Of a DNA stretch of 64,000 nucleotides, positions 1 to 6,379 are shown one piece after another. The stretch is taken from assembly GCA_946407015.1 (NCBI GenBank), contig CAMJML010000006.1:116862-180861 (forward strand), in the 5' to 3' direction. The stretch comes from an uncultured Selenomonadales bacterium. GTDB lineage: Bacteria; Bacillota; Negativicutes; DSM-1736; Dendrosporobacteraceae. The notes under the pieces were generated by a model that saw nothing but the letters and a program-made list of their open reading frames with translations, did no database searches and was not told the DNA's origin. Position numbers and translations under genes: made by a program. Numbering within the stretch: the first letter of the stretch is position 1; the number at the start of each line of letters is the position of its first letter.

Positions 1-1
1 A

Positions 2-226
2 AACCGTCTGCATCCCAGGCTGACTCAAAAAATGCTGACCCAGCAGCTTCGTGAATTAGAACGGGATGGTGTAATTTTGCGCAAAGTCTATACTCAGGTA
101 CCACCCAAAGTGGAGTATTCCCTGACTGAATTTGGCGAGAAATTAAAGCCTATCCTGGCGGCTATGTGTGAATGGGGTCATCAATACGTTGAAGCCGGTA
201 TTGGTGAGGTTGAAGTTAGCCAATAA
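2..226 (+). CDS. HxlR-family transcriptional regulator, C-terminal part (5' end outside window)
   Basis: The open frame runs in from the window edge; base 2 is the first full in-frame codon and the stop is at 224-226. The visible 74 residues are the second half of a winged-helix HxlR domain. They include the recognition-helix stretch [17 protein letters not shown], the wing with [17 protein letters not shown], and the closing helix. HxlR proteins are small dimeric DNA-binding regulators of redox, aldehyde or drug responses. The target cannot be read here because the upstream neighbour is not visible. The stop is followed within 10 bases by an SOS-box-like site that belongs to the next gene. 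Confidence 0.88.
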   Translation, partial: NRLHPRLTQKMLTQQLRELERDGVILRKVYTQVPPKVEYSLTEFGEKLKPILAAMCEWGHQYVEAGIGEVEVSQ

Positions 227-232
227 AATGGA

Positions 233-317
233 GAACATTCGTTCGGAAAAATTAGTAAAACCTATTGACTCGAACATATGTACTGTATTACAATAATGAC
301 AAATAGAATATATGTTC
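233..317 (+). promoter_or_regulatory. Three LexA (DinR)-type SOS boxes around a sigma-A promoter
   Basis: The Firmicute LexA core is GAAC-N4-GTTC. Box 1 at 233-244 (GAACATTCGTTC) matches it fully. Box 2 at 272-283 (GAACATATGTAC) has one mismatch, and box 3 at 306-317 (GAATATATGTTC) has one mismatch. Box 2 fills the start of the spacer of a promoter, TTGACT at 265-270 and TACAAT at 289-294 with 18 bases between, so bound LexA would block polymerase. Box 3 lies in the leader. No lexA gene is in the window. Confidence 0.75.
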
Positions 318-332
318 GGGAGTGTGGTTGGC

Positions 333-608
333 ATGAAAATGGTTTTAGGCATTACTTTAATATTGGCTTTATGGTCGTTAACACCGTTAGCAAGTTCAAA
401 TTATGAAGTTGCAGCTAAAGGTTATGATGTGATCAAAGTAAAAAACGGTGATAGTGTCTGGAGCATTGCAGCAAAGTTCGCCAGTGATAAAGAAGATATC
501 CGGAACTTGGTGATGGCGATCCGGGAAACCAATCATTTAAACAGCAATGCCCAGATTTATGCCGGACAGGAATTGAAAGTCCCTGTTGCAGGAATTAATC
601 AGCAATAA
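333..608 (+). CDS. yneA: YneA-like LysM protein, predicted SOS cell-division suppressor
   Basis: About 91 residues: an N-terminal hydrophobic helix (residues 1-20), a short linker, then one LysM domain (VKNGDSVWSIAAKFAS ... YAGQELKVPV). This is the architecture of Bacillus YneA, a small membrane/cell-wall protein that delays division during DNA damage. LysM gives peptidoglycan affinity. ATG 333 is chosen because GGGAG lies about 10 bases upstream; ATG 312 overlaps SOS box 3 and has no ribosome site. In Bacillus, yneA sits next to lexA, but here the neighbour is an hxlR gene. The SOS-type promoter upstream supports the assignment, which rests on architecture plus regulation because YneA sequences are poorly conserved. 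Confidence 0.72.
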   Translation: MKMVLGITLILALWSLTPLASSNYEVAAKGYDVIKVKNGDSVWSIAAKFASDKEDIRNLVMAIRETNHLNSNAQIYAGQELKVPVAGINQQ

Positions 609-656
609 ATCATTTTTTAACCTTGTTTTTTTAATAAAGAAAGTGTATCATAATGT

Positions 657-757
657 ATGGGGAACTACCGTGGGTAAAACTGCGGTAGGCTGGCAAAGGG
701 TATAGAGGCGGCAAAAGCGAGAGCGGATCGGAAAGGCTCTCGCTTTTGTGTTTTTAA
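657..757 (+). ncRNA. Candidate small structured RNA ending in an intrinsic terminator
   Basis: A plausible promoter (TTGTTT at 623-628, TATCAT at 646-651, spacer 17) precedes about 100 bases with no ORF. The stretch has a hairpin CTACCG/CGGTAG at 665-688, a purine-rich middle, and a 12-bp terminator stem (713-724 with 736-747) followed by a T-rich tract. It could instead be only the yneA terminator plus spacer. I match it to no riboswitch family I know. Confidence 0.35.
713..757 (+). terminator. Intrinsic terminator of yneA or of the candidate sRNA
   Basis: AAAAGCGAGAGC pairs perfectly with GCTCTCGCTTTT across an 11-base loop and is followed by TGTGTTTTT. Confidence 0.75.
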
Positions 758-764
758 AAAATAG

Positions 765-829
765 AATTGCCGAAGGGGACGGTCTCTTGACAGATTTACT
801 CTGTTAAGAGACCGTCCCCTTCGGCAATT
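765..829 (-). repeat. Long near-perfect inverted repeat, acting as the lysE terminator
   Basis: Two 29-base arms (765-793 and 801-829) with one mismatch flank a 7-base loop. The core GAAGGGGACGGTCTCTTGAC resembles hairpin repeats I recall as dispersed in several Firmicute genomes. On the minus strand it begins 5 bases after the lysE stop and is followed by a T-rich run, so it can terminate lysE. Only one copy occurs in this window. Confidence 0.7.
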
Positions 830-833
830 TTGG

Positions 834-1454
834 TTAGCGGAGCAGGAAGGATAGGAGGCCGGCTAAGCCAAAGCCGAGTATGATAAGGCCTGAAAGTTTA
901 TTGATCAGATGCAGCTGTTTCAAATCAAACCTGGTGCTGGCTTTGCTGGTTAGCGTGCTGAGCAGCAGCCACCAGCATAGTGAGCCCGCAAATACGCCCA
1001 TCACCATGATACCGGCTCCATAATTGTTTGCTTGGATGGCATTAAGGCCCAGGCCGGAGAAGATGGCTGCAAACATCAAAATGGTCATGGGGTTGGTGAG
1101 GGTCAGGAAAAAGGCTGAAAGGTAAGCAGCTGTCAGGCTGCCTTCGGTGAGGGTGACTGCTGATTGGATAGGCCGGGCTTTAAAAATCGTGTAACCCAGA
1201 TAAAGTAGATAAACGCCGCCCAAAATTTGCAGAGCTGTCTGATGATGGACCAGAATGGCCGCAACAGCGGTCAAACCAAAAGCGGCGATGGCGCCGTAAA
1301 TCGCATCGGCGGTGGCTGTACCGGCCCCGGAGACAAAGCCATACAGCCTGCCGTAAGCTAATGTGCGGCGGATGCAGAGAATACCGATCGGGCCGACTGG
1401 AGCAGCAATCGAAAAACCTAAGAGCAAGCCTTTTAAAAACAGCCAAGACAGCAT
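834..1454 (-). CDS. LysE/RhtB-family amino-acid exporter
   Basis: 206 residues with the LysE-fold pattern of six hydrophobic segments (about 5-25, 40-65, 70-90, 110-135, 147-167, 185-205). The family signature GFSIAAPVGPIGILCIRRTL sits near the N-terminus. These inner-membrane carriers export amino acids such as lysine, threonine, homoserine or leucine, and the exact substrate cannot be read from sequence. The gene starts 2 bases after the stop of the Lrp/AsnC gene on the same strand, so the two are surely co-transcribed, a common regulator-exporter pairing. Confidence 0.9.
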   Translation of the reverse strand: MLSWLFLKGLLLGFSIAAPVGPIGILCIRRTLAYGRLYGFVSGAGTATADAIYGAIAAFGLTAVAAILVHHQTALQILGGVYLLYLGYTIFKARPIQSAVTLTEGSLTAAYLSAFFLTLTNPMTILMFAAIFSGLGLNAIQANNYGAGIMVMGVFAGSLCWWLLLSTLTSKASTRFDLKQLHLINKLSGLIILGFGLAGLLSFLLR

Positions 1455-1456
1455 GC

Positions 1457-1918
1457 TTAATCCCTCGCTTGTTCTAACGGCAGGATCGGGGTTTCTTTCT
1501 CGGTAGCCAAAATGATGGTGGTCCGGGTTTTAATAACCCCTTCAATGCCTTTAATTTGGTCACTGATAATTCTTTCCAGATCACGCGTATTGCGGCAGCG
1601 AACTTTAAGCAGGTAATCTTCATCGCCGGCAATATGATGACATTCCAATACTTCAGGCATGTGCTGTATGGTTTCAAGAAACAAGCGGCGATGCCGGGGG
1701 CGATCCAAATAGACGGCTACCAAGGCGGCTAGGCTAAGGCCAAGCGCTTCATGATCGACGATCGCACAATAGCCTTTAATAATGCCTTTTTCTTCAAGTT
1801 TTCGGACTCGGTCGGTCGCGCCTGGCGCTGACAGGCCTAAGATTGAACCCAGCTCTGCCCAGGTTGTGCGGGCATGCTGCATTAACTGCTGAATTATTTT
1901 TAAATCGTAACTATCCAT
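1457..1918 (-). CDS. Lrp/AsnC-family transcriptional regulator
   Basis: 153 residues. An N-terminal helix-turn-helix (about 5-50, with WAELGSILGLSAPGATDRVRKLEEKG) is followed by a RAM/AsnC ligand-binding domain (about 65-140, with AGDEDYLLKVRCRNTRDLERII). Members sense amino acids and assemble as dimers to octamers. Close linkage to lysE suggests control of amino-acid export, as with Lrp-type BrnFE or LysG-like pairings. An AT-rich inverted repeat immediately upstream is a likely self-binding site. Confidence 0.9.
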   Translation of the reverse strand: MDSYDLKIIQQLMQHARTTWAELGSILGLSAPGATDRVRKLEEKGIIKGYCAIVDHEALGLSLAALVAVYLDRPRHRRLFLETIQHMPEVLECHHIAGDEDYLLKVRCRNTRDLERIISDQIKGIEGVIKTRTTIILATEKETPILPLEQARD

Positions 1919-1936
1919 TAGTTAAAACCTCATTTT

Positions 1937-1964
1937 AATAAGTTTATTATTATAATAACTTATT
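1937..1964 (-). promoter_or_regulatory. AT-rich inverted repeat upstream of the lrp-lysE pair
   Basis: AATAAGTT at 1937-1944 is mirrored by AACTTATT at 1957-1964, with an AT-only centre containing TATAAT on the minus strand. Position and composition fit an autoregulatory Lrp site overlapping a -10 element. Confidence 0.45.
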
Positions 1965-1982
1965 ATTGCAAGGACGGCAATA

Positions 1983-2014
1983 AAAATGTTACTGCCGGCA
2001 GGCAGTAACATTTT
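1983..2014 (-). terminator. Intrinsic terminator of the small unknown gene
   Basis: A perfect 14-bp stem (AAAATGTTACTGCC with GGCAGTAACATTTT, loop ggca) is followed by TTTTTATT on the minus strand. It overlaps the end of the gene at 2013-2252. Confidence 0.8.
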
Positions 2015-2252
2015 AAAAAATATCTTCCAGTGTATTGATATTGGATAAAATAAAATCACTGAGCAGCTGACGCAGGTCGGACGGAAAGGAAGCCGTATAG
2101 GAAGCGGTTCCGACATTGTTGATGACTTGCGTATTGACAAAATCCTGGAGTTCGGGCGGAAAGTTTAAGACAGGATTATTTTGGGCAATATTGGATAAAT
2201 TAGCAATAACAAAGACATCCAGGATATCGCGGACATCCGGTCTTACAGCCAT
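2013..2252 (-). CDS. Small conserved-looking protein of unknown function
   Basis: 79 residues from the ATG at 2252, preceded by AAGGAG seven bases upstream; longer upstream starts lack a ribosome site. The product starts MAVRPDVRDILDVFVIANLSN and looks helical and mostly acidic. It has repeated hydrophobic heptad-like spacing and no signal peptide, cysteine or metal motif. I do not recognise the family. A good ribosome site and its own perfect terminator argue that it is a real monocistronic gene. Confidence 0.6.
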   Translation of the reverse strand: MAVRPDVRDILDVFVIANLSNIAQNNPVLNFPPELQDFVNTQVINNVGTASYTASFPSDLRQLLSDFILSNINTLEDIF

Positions 2253-2432
2253 AAGCATTCTCCTTATCGATACATACTGAATTTTTAGTATGAATATATG
2301 CAATAGATGAACTAAATGAGATAAATGAATCATATTTTTTAAAAAAAGAGACAAATTTGTTTAATTTATGGGGTTTACTTCTTGGCAGATTCGCAATACT
2401 ATGGTATTAACGACAGTATGGGGGGAAACAGG

Positions 2433-2849
2433 ATGGCTAGAATTCTTTACTCAGATCAAGGGACTTCGCCGTTCCAACGCTTATTGGGCCACAATCCCCA
2501 GATTTTGGCGGCATGGAATGAGCTTGAAAGTACTTTTTATTCCGGCGTGCTGGACAATGAATTAAAGGAGCAGGTACGGCGAACACTGGCTGTCTGTAAT
2601 GGCTGTGAATATGATGTGCGGCTGCAGGGTGCCCCGGTGGTTGAACGCAAAAATAAGCGCTTGGCCCTGGCTGTGGATTTTGCCAGAATGGTTGCCGGGA
2701 ATCATTTAAATATCAGAGACAGTGTCTTTGAAGTGATGAAAAATGTCTTTACGGATGCGGAAATTGCGGAGTTGTGCGCCTTTATCTTTTTTACCAACGC
2801 GACGCAAAAGTTTGGTGCAACCTTGCAGCTCACTGCCGAGAAAGACTAA
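2433..2849 (+). CDS. Carboxymuconolactone decarboxylase/AhpD-like protein
   Basis: 138 residues from ATG 2433. The product has an all-helical AhpD-like pattern with a CxxC pair in VRRTLAVCNGCEYDVRLQG. The canonical AhpD motif continues CxxC-xxx-H as part of a proton relay; here the following residues are E-Y-D-V-R with no histidine. It may therefore be a thiol-disulfide protein that has lost AhpD peroxidase-partner chemistry, or it may use E/D instead. It is monocistronic with its own terminator. A longer in-frame start at 2382 exists but the alignable domain begins at MARILYSD. Confidence 0.68.
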   Translation: MARILYSDQGTSPFQRLLGHNPQILAAWNELESTFYSGVLDNELKEQVRRTLAVCNGCEYDVRLQGAPVVERKNKRLALAVDFARMVAGNHLNIRDSVFEVMKNVFTDAEIAELCAFIFFTNATQKFGATLQLTAEKD

Positions 2850-2866
2850 AAAGAATAGAAAAATCA

Positions 2867-2899
2867 ACGTATGATGATGATGCATCATACGTTTTTTAT
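2867..2899 (+). terminator. Intrinsic terminator after the AhpD-like gene
   Basis: AACGTATGATG pairs with CATCATACGTT and is followed by TTTTATT. Confidence 0.8.
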
Positions 2900-2960
2900 T
2901 GGTAAAAGGTGCACCCTTACTGAAAAGATATTGCGAAAAACAAAAGAGTGGAGTTATAAT

Positions 2961-2980
2961 TTAATCAATCGATTGATTAA
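2961..2980 (+). promoter_or_regulatory. Perfect 20-bp palindrome, predicted TetR operator
   Basis: TTAATCAATCGATTGATTAA is its own reverse complement. It lies 20 bases before the TTG start of the tetR gene, where a TetR dimer would repress its own operon. Confidence 0.75.
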
Positions 2981-2999
2981 TAACAAAGGAGGTTGGGAA

Positions 3000-3605
3000 T
3001 TGGAGAAAGATACCAGAACCAAACTCATTGCGGCGGCTACCCGGTTATTTGCCGAAAAAGGGTATGAAGGTGTGTCCATTCGCGAATTGGCTCAGCAAGC
3101 CGGTGTAAATAGTGCTTTAATTTCTTATCATTTTTCCGGCAAGGAAGGGCTGTACACCGCCGTCTTGGAGAACCAGTTTACCATGATGCTGGAGCTGGCG
3201 GACCGGATTTTGCATAATTCCCTGACGCCGGAGCAAAAAATCCGGGAATATGCAGTTACGGTGCTCAGCATTCATCAATCCTCGCCAACCTTGATCCGGT
3301 TTTTATATAGCGAATTATTTCATCCGTCACCGTGTTTTGAAGTGATCACACAACGGTTTTTGGCCAAAATCTTTCAGACACTGGCCCTGTCTTTTACTGA
3401 AGGGATTGCCAAAGGACAGTTTCGACCGGATTTAAATGTGGAAAATGCCGTCATTTCTTTGGCCGGTATCATGAACTTTTATTTTATCGCGCGGCCGCTC
3501 ACGCAAAACTTGGTGGCCGGCAGTGAAGCAGGCGCCCAGGCATACATCGAACAGGCTTTGGAAATTTTCCTGGCAGGAATTCGAAGGGGGAATAAAGATG
3601 GATAA
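3000..3605 (+). CDS. TetR/AcrR-family repressor, CecR-like
   Basis: 201 residues from TTG 3000, with AGGAGG six bases upstream. The N-terminal HTH (about 7-52) contains AAATRLFAEKGYEGVSIRELAQQAG and ALISYHFSGKEGLY. The C-terminal half (HQSSPTLIRFLYSELFHPSPCFE) resembles the CecR/YbiH ligand domain. It heads an HlyD/ATPase/ATPase/permease operon and overlaps the next gene by 8 bases. In E. coli, CecR represses ybhGFSR, so this is probably the cognate repressor answering to a toxic compound. The 20-bp palindrome in front of it is the likely operator. Confidence 0.88.
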   Translation: MEKDTRTKLIAAATRLFAEKGYEGVSIRELAQQAGVNSALISYHFSGKEGLYTAVLENQFTMMLELADRILHNSLTPEQKIREYAVTVLSIHQSSPTLIRFLYSELFHPSPCFEVITQRFLAKIFQTLALSFTEGIAKGQFRPDLNVENAVISLAGIMNFYFIARPLTQNLVAGSEAGAQAYIEQALEIFLAGIRRGNKDG

Positions 3606-4572
3606 GCGGAGACTGCTGGCCGTTGGGCTTTTGTTTTTGGTTTTAGCCGGTCTGGCCGGCTATAAGCTCTATATGCGGACCGAAGAAGGCATTACGGCTA
3701 CCGGAACGGTTGAGGTCACCAAGGTGGACCTGATGCCCAAAGTCAGCGGCTATCTCAATGGACTGACTTTGCAGGAAGGAGACCGGGTACAAACGGGGCA
3801 GGAAATTGTCCGTATTGTCCGGCCTGATTTGGAGGCACAAGTGTTGAGAGATGCAGCTGCTTTGGAAAAGGCGGCCGTTCAGCTTAGTGACTTGGAAAAA
3901 GGTCCTAGAATTCAGGAACGGGAGCAAGCCCGTGCCAATTTGGCGGCCGCTCAATCCGTTTATGACAAAGCGCAAAGCGATTATGAACGCTATCAGGCAT
4001 TATATCAAAGCAGTGCCATTTCCCGTCAGCAGCTGGATGTGGCCAAGTCGGCTTATGAAGTGGCATACAATTCGCTGGTAGCCGCTCAGGCGCAGCAAAG
4101 CCTGATCGAAGAGGGGAACCGGCCGGATACGATTGCCGCTCAGCAGCTGGAGGTTGAGCGCAGCAAGGCGGTTCTGGCGGCCAGCCGTACTGCAGTGGCG
4201 GATACGTTGGTTATCAGCCCACTGTCAGGCTTGGTGCTTACAAAGAATTATGAAAATGGCGAATATGTCAATGCCGGCAGTCCGATTGCAACCATTGCCA
4301 ATATGGACGACTGCTGGATTAAAATTTATGTACCCTCACCCCAAATCGGACTGATTCAAATCGGCCAGGCGGCTGAGGTCAAAGTCGACGCGTTTCCGGG
4401 CCGTGTTTTTTCAGGGAGTATCAAAGAAATCAGTCAGAATGCCGAATTTACACCCCGGCAGAGTATTACGGCCCGGGAAAGGGCCAATATGGTATTTGCC
4501 GTTAAAATTAAAATTGATAATACGGAGGGAATCCTGAAGCCGGGAATGCCAGCCGATGTGGTGCTCAAATGA
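3598..4572 (+). CDS. HlyD/YbhG-family periplasmic adaptor (membrane-fusion protein)
   Basis: 324 residues. ATG 3598 is preceded by AAGGGGG. An N-terminal signal anchor (about 5-22) is followed by a biotinyl-lipoyl-like half-motif (GTVEVTKVDLMPKVSGYLNG), a long coiled-coil hairpin (about 80-190), the second lipoyl half (VISPLSGLVLTKNYENGEYV) and a beta-barrel domain ending GILKPGMPADVVLK. It would link the ABC exporter to an outer-membrane channel, which fits a diderm cell. It overlaps the ATPase gene by 4 bases (ATGA). Confidence 0.88.
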   Translation: MDKRRLLAVGLLFLVLAGLAGYKLYMRTEEGITATGTVEVTKVDLMPKVSGYLNGLTLQEGDRVQTGQEIVRIVRPDLEAQVLRDAAALEKAAVQLSDLEKGPRIQEREQARANLAAAQSVYDKAQSDYERYQALYQSSAISRQQLDVAKSAYEVAYNSLVAAQAQQSLIEEGNRPDTIAAQQLEVERSKAVLAASRTAVADTLVISPLSGLVLTKNYENGEYVNAGSPIATIANMDDCWIKIYVPSPQIGLIQIGQAAEVKVDAFPGRVFSGSIKEISQNAEFTPRQSITARERANMVFAVKIKIDNTEGILKPGMPADVVLK

Positions 4573-5477
4573 TTACGTTCAGCGAGGTCACGAAAACATT
4601 CGGCCAGCAGGTGGCGGTGGACCGCATTTCCTTAACGATTGACCGTGGTGAGATTTTTGGACTGGTCGGTCCGGACGGAGCAGGGAAAACAACGGCCATC
4701 CGAATGATGACCGGGGTGCTGGAAGCATCAGCGGGCAGGATTGAACTGTTGGGTTCAGGATCGCTTGAAGCAGTTAAAAGCGATATTGGCTATGTTCCTC
4801 AGAAGTTCAGCCTCTATCGGGATCTGACAGTTTTAGAAAATATCCGGCTAATCGGCTCTCTCTATGGGGCAGCGGGCAAGGCCATTGAACAATTGGCTGA
4901 GGAAATGCTGTCCTTTACCGGATTATGGCCATTCCGCCACCGGCTGAGTGAAAACTTGTCCGGCGGCATGAAGCAAAAACTGGCGCTGGCCGCCGGCTTG
5001 ATGCATAAACCCAATATTTTCTTTCTTGATGAGCCGACCACCGGTGTCGATCCTGTATCACGGCGGGAGTTTTGGCAGATGCTGTACCGGCTGAATCAGG
5101 AAGGCATGACCATTGTCGCAGCCACTCCGTATATGGACGAGGCTGAGCTATGCAGCCGGGTTGCCTTTATGGATCAAGGCAAAATTGTAGCTTGTGCCAG
5201 CCCTCAGCAACTCAGGGAGCGCTATCCGCACCGCATTCTGGAGCTTAAGGTGGACGGCAAAGGAATCAAAACATTGTTGAAAGCTGCGCCCATACTGGAG
5301 ATTAACTCGTTCGGAGATAAATATCATTTGGTAGTTGCGGATGCTGAGCAGGCCCGGTACGAGGTGGAAAAAGCGTTACAGGCTGCCGGCAAACCCATTC
5401 GAATCCTTCAGGAAGTTCAGCCAAACCTGGAAGATATTTTTGTGGCCTTGGCGGGCGGAGGTGGTCAAGGTGACTGA
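4569..5477 (+). CDS. ABC exporter ATPase, equivalent to the N-terminal half of YbhF
   Basis: 302 residues. Walker A GPDGAGKTT at 34-42, Q-loop region PQKFSLYRDLT, signature LSGGMKQ, Walker B IFFLDEPTTGVDP. The usual H-loop histidine is replaced: the motif reads AATPYMDEAE rather than TTHYMDEAE, so this subunit probably forms a degenerate ATP site. In E. coli YbhF both ATPase halves are one polypeptide; here they are separate genes overlapping by 8 bases. The active partner site would come from the downstream ATPase. Confidence 0.88.
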   Translation: MITFSEVTKTFGQQVAVDRISLTIDRGEIFGLVGPDGAGKTTAIRMMTGVLEASAGRIELLGSGSLEAVKSDIGYVPQKFSLYRDLTVLENIRLIGSLYGAAGKAIEQLAEEMLSFTGLWPFRHRLSENLSGGMKQKLALAAGLMHKPNIFFLDEPTTGVDPVSRREFWQMLYRLNQEGMTIVAATPYMDEAELCSRVAFMDQGKIVACASPQQLRERYPHRILELKVDGKGIKTLLKAAPILEINSFGDKYHLVVADAEQARYEVEKALQAAGKPIRILQEVQPNLEDIFVALAGGGGQGD

Positions 5478-6375
5478 ACTGGCTGTGGAAACCTGGCAGC
5501 TTACCCGGCATTTTGGCAGCTTTGTGGCTGTGAATGCGATCAACCTGCGTATTCCAAAAGGCTGTATTTATGGCTTTTTAGGGTCAAATGGATCGGGAAA
5601 ATCCACAACCATCCGGATGCTTTGCGGCATCTTGCAACCCACATCCGGCAGCGGCAGCATTCTGGGGTTGGATATTGCTAAAGACAGTGAAGCCATTAAA
5701 GCCAATATTGGCTATATGTCACAGAAATTCAGTCTGTACCATGATCTGACTGTCTTGGAGAACCTGGAGTTTTATGCCGGTATGTATCAACTGTCCGGGC
5801 AGCAGAAACAAGACCGGATTGCTGAAATGATTGCCATGGCCGGTCTCAGAGGCCGGGAAAATGAACTAACCGTGAATTTATCAGGAGGCTGGAAGCAGCG
5901 CCTGGCTTTGGGGTGCGCAATTTTGCACCGGCCGCCGATTTTATTTTTGGATGAGCCAACCGGTGGGGTGGACCCTAAATCACGGCGGATGTTTTGGGAT
6001 ATTATTTATGACATGGCCGCTCAAGGCACTACCGTCATGGTGACGACGCATTTTATGGATGAAGCCGAGCATTGTGACCAGCTTGGCTTTATCCATCAGG
6101 GCAATTTGATTGCTTCCGGGACACCGAATGAGCTGAAAGCAGCTTTGACCGGAACACTGGTTGAGATTGCGACCACAGATCCGATTGGCCTGTTGAATGA
6201 GTTTCAGGGATCTCATTTGCCGGTTCAAGATGCGTATGTGTATGGGACTAAATTGCATGTGCTGGTCGAGCAGGAGCAATTAGCCCTGCTGGAACGCTGG
6301 CCGTATCAAATCATTGCCCCCACGATGGAAGATGTATTTGTTCAATATGTTCAAAATAACCGGCGGGAGGGATAA
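5470..6375 (+). CDS. ABC exporter ATPase, equivalent to the C-terminal half of YbhF
   Basis: 301 residues from GTG 5470, with GGAGGTG upstream; it overlaps the preceding gene by 8 bases. It has Walker A GSNGSGKST, signature LSGGWKQRLALG, Walker B ILFLDEPTGGVDP and an intact H-loop (VTTHFMDEAEHCD), so it is likely the hydrolysing partner in a heterodimer with the preceding ATPase. It is placed between the adaptor/ATPase and the ABC-2 permease of a CecR-YbhGFSR-like drug or cation-sensitivity exporter. Confidence 0.88.
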   Translation: MTELAVETWQLTRHFGSFVAVNAINLRIPKGCIYGFLGSNGSGKSTTIRMLCGILQPTSGSGSILGLDIAKDSEAIKANIGYMSQKFSLYHDLTVLENLEFYAGMYQLSGQQKQDRIAEMIAMAGLRGRENELTVNLSGGWKQRLALGCAILHRPPILFLDEPTGGVDPKSRRMFWDIIYDMAAQGTTVMVTTHFMDEAEHCDQLGFIHQGNLIASGTPNELKAALTGTLVEIATTDPIGLLNEFQGSHLPVQDAYVYGTKLHVLVEQEQLALLERWPYQIIAPTMEDVFVQYVQNNRREG

Positions 6376-6379
6376 CATC

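Noticed and set aside
1180..1446. 88-codon ORF overlapping lysE on the minus strand
   Set aside because: Same-strand frame shadow of lysE, Arg/Cys-rich composition, no ribosome site.
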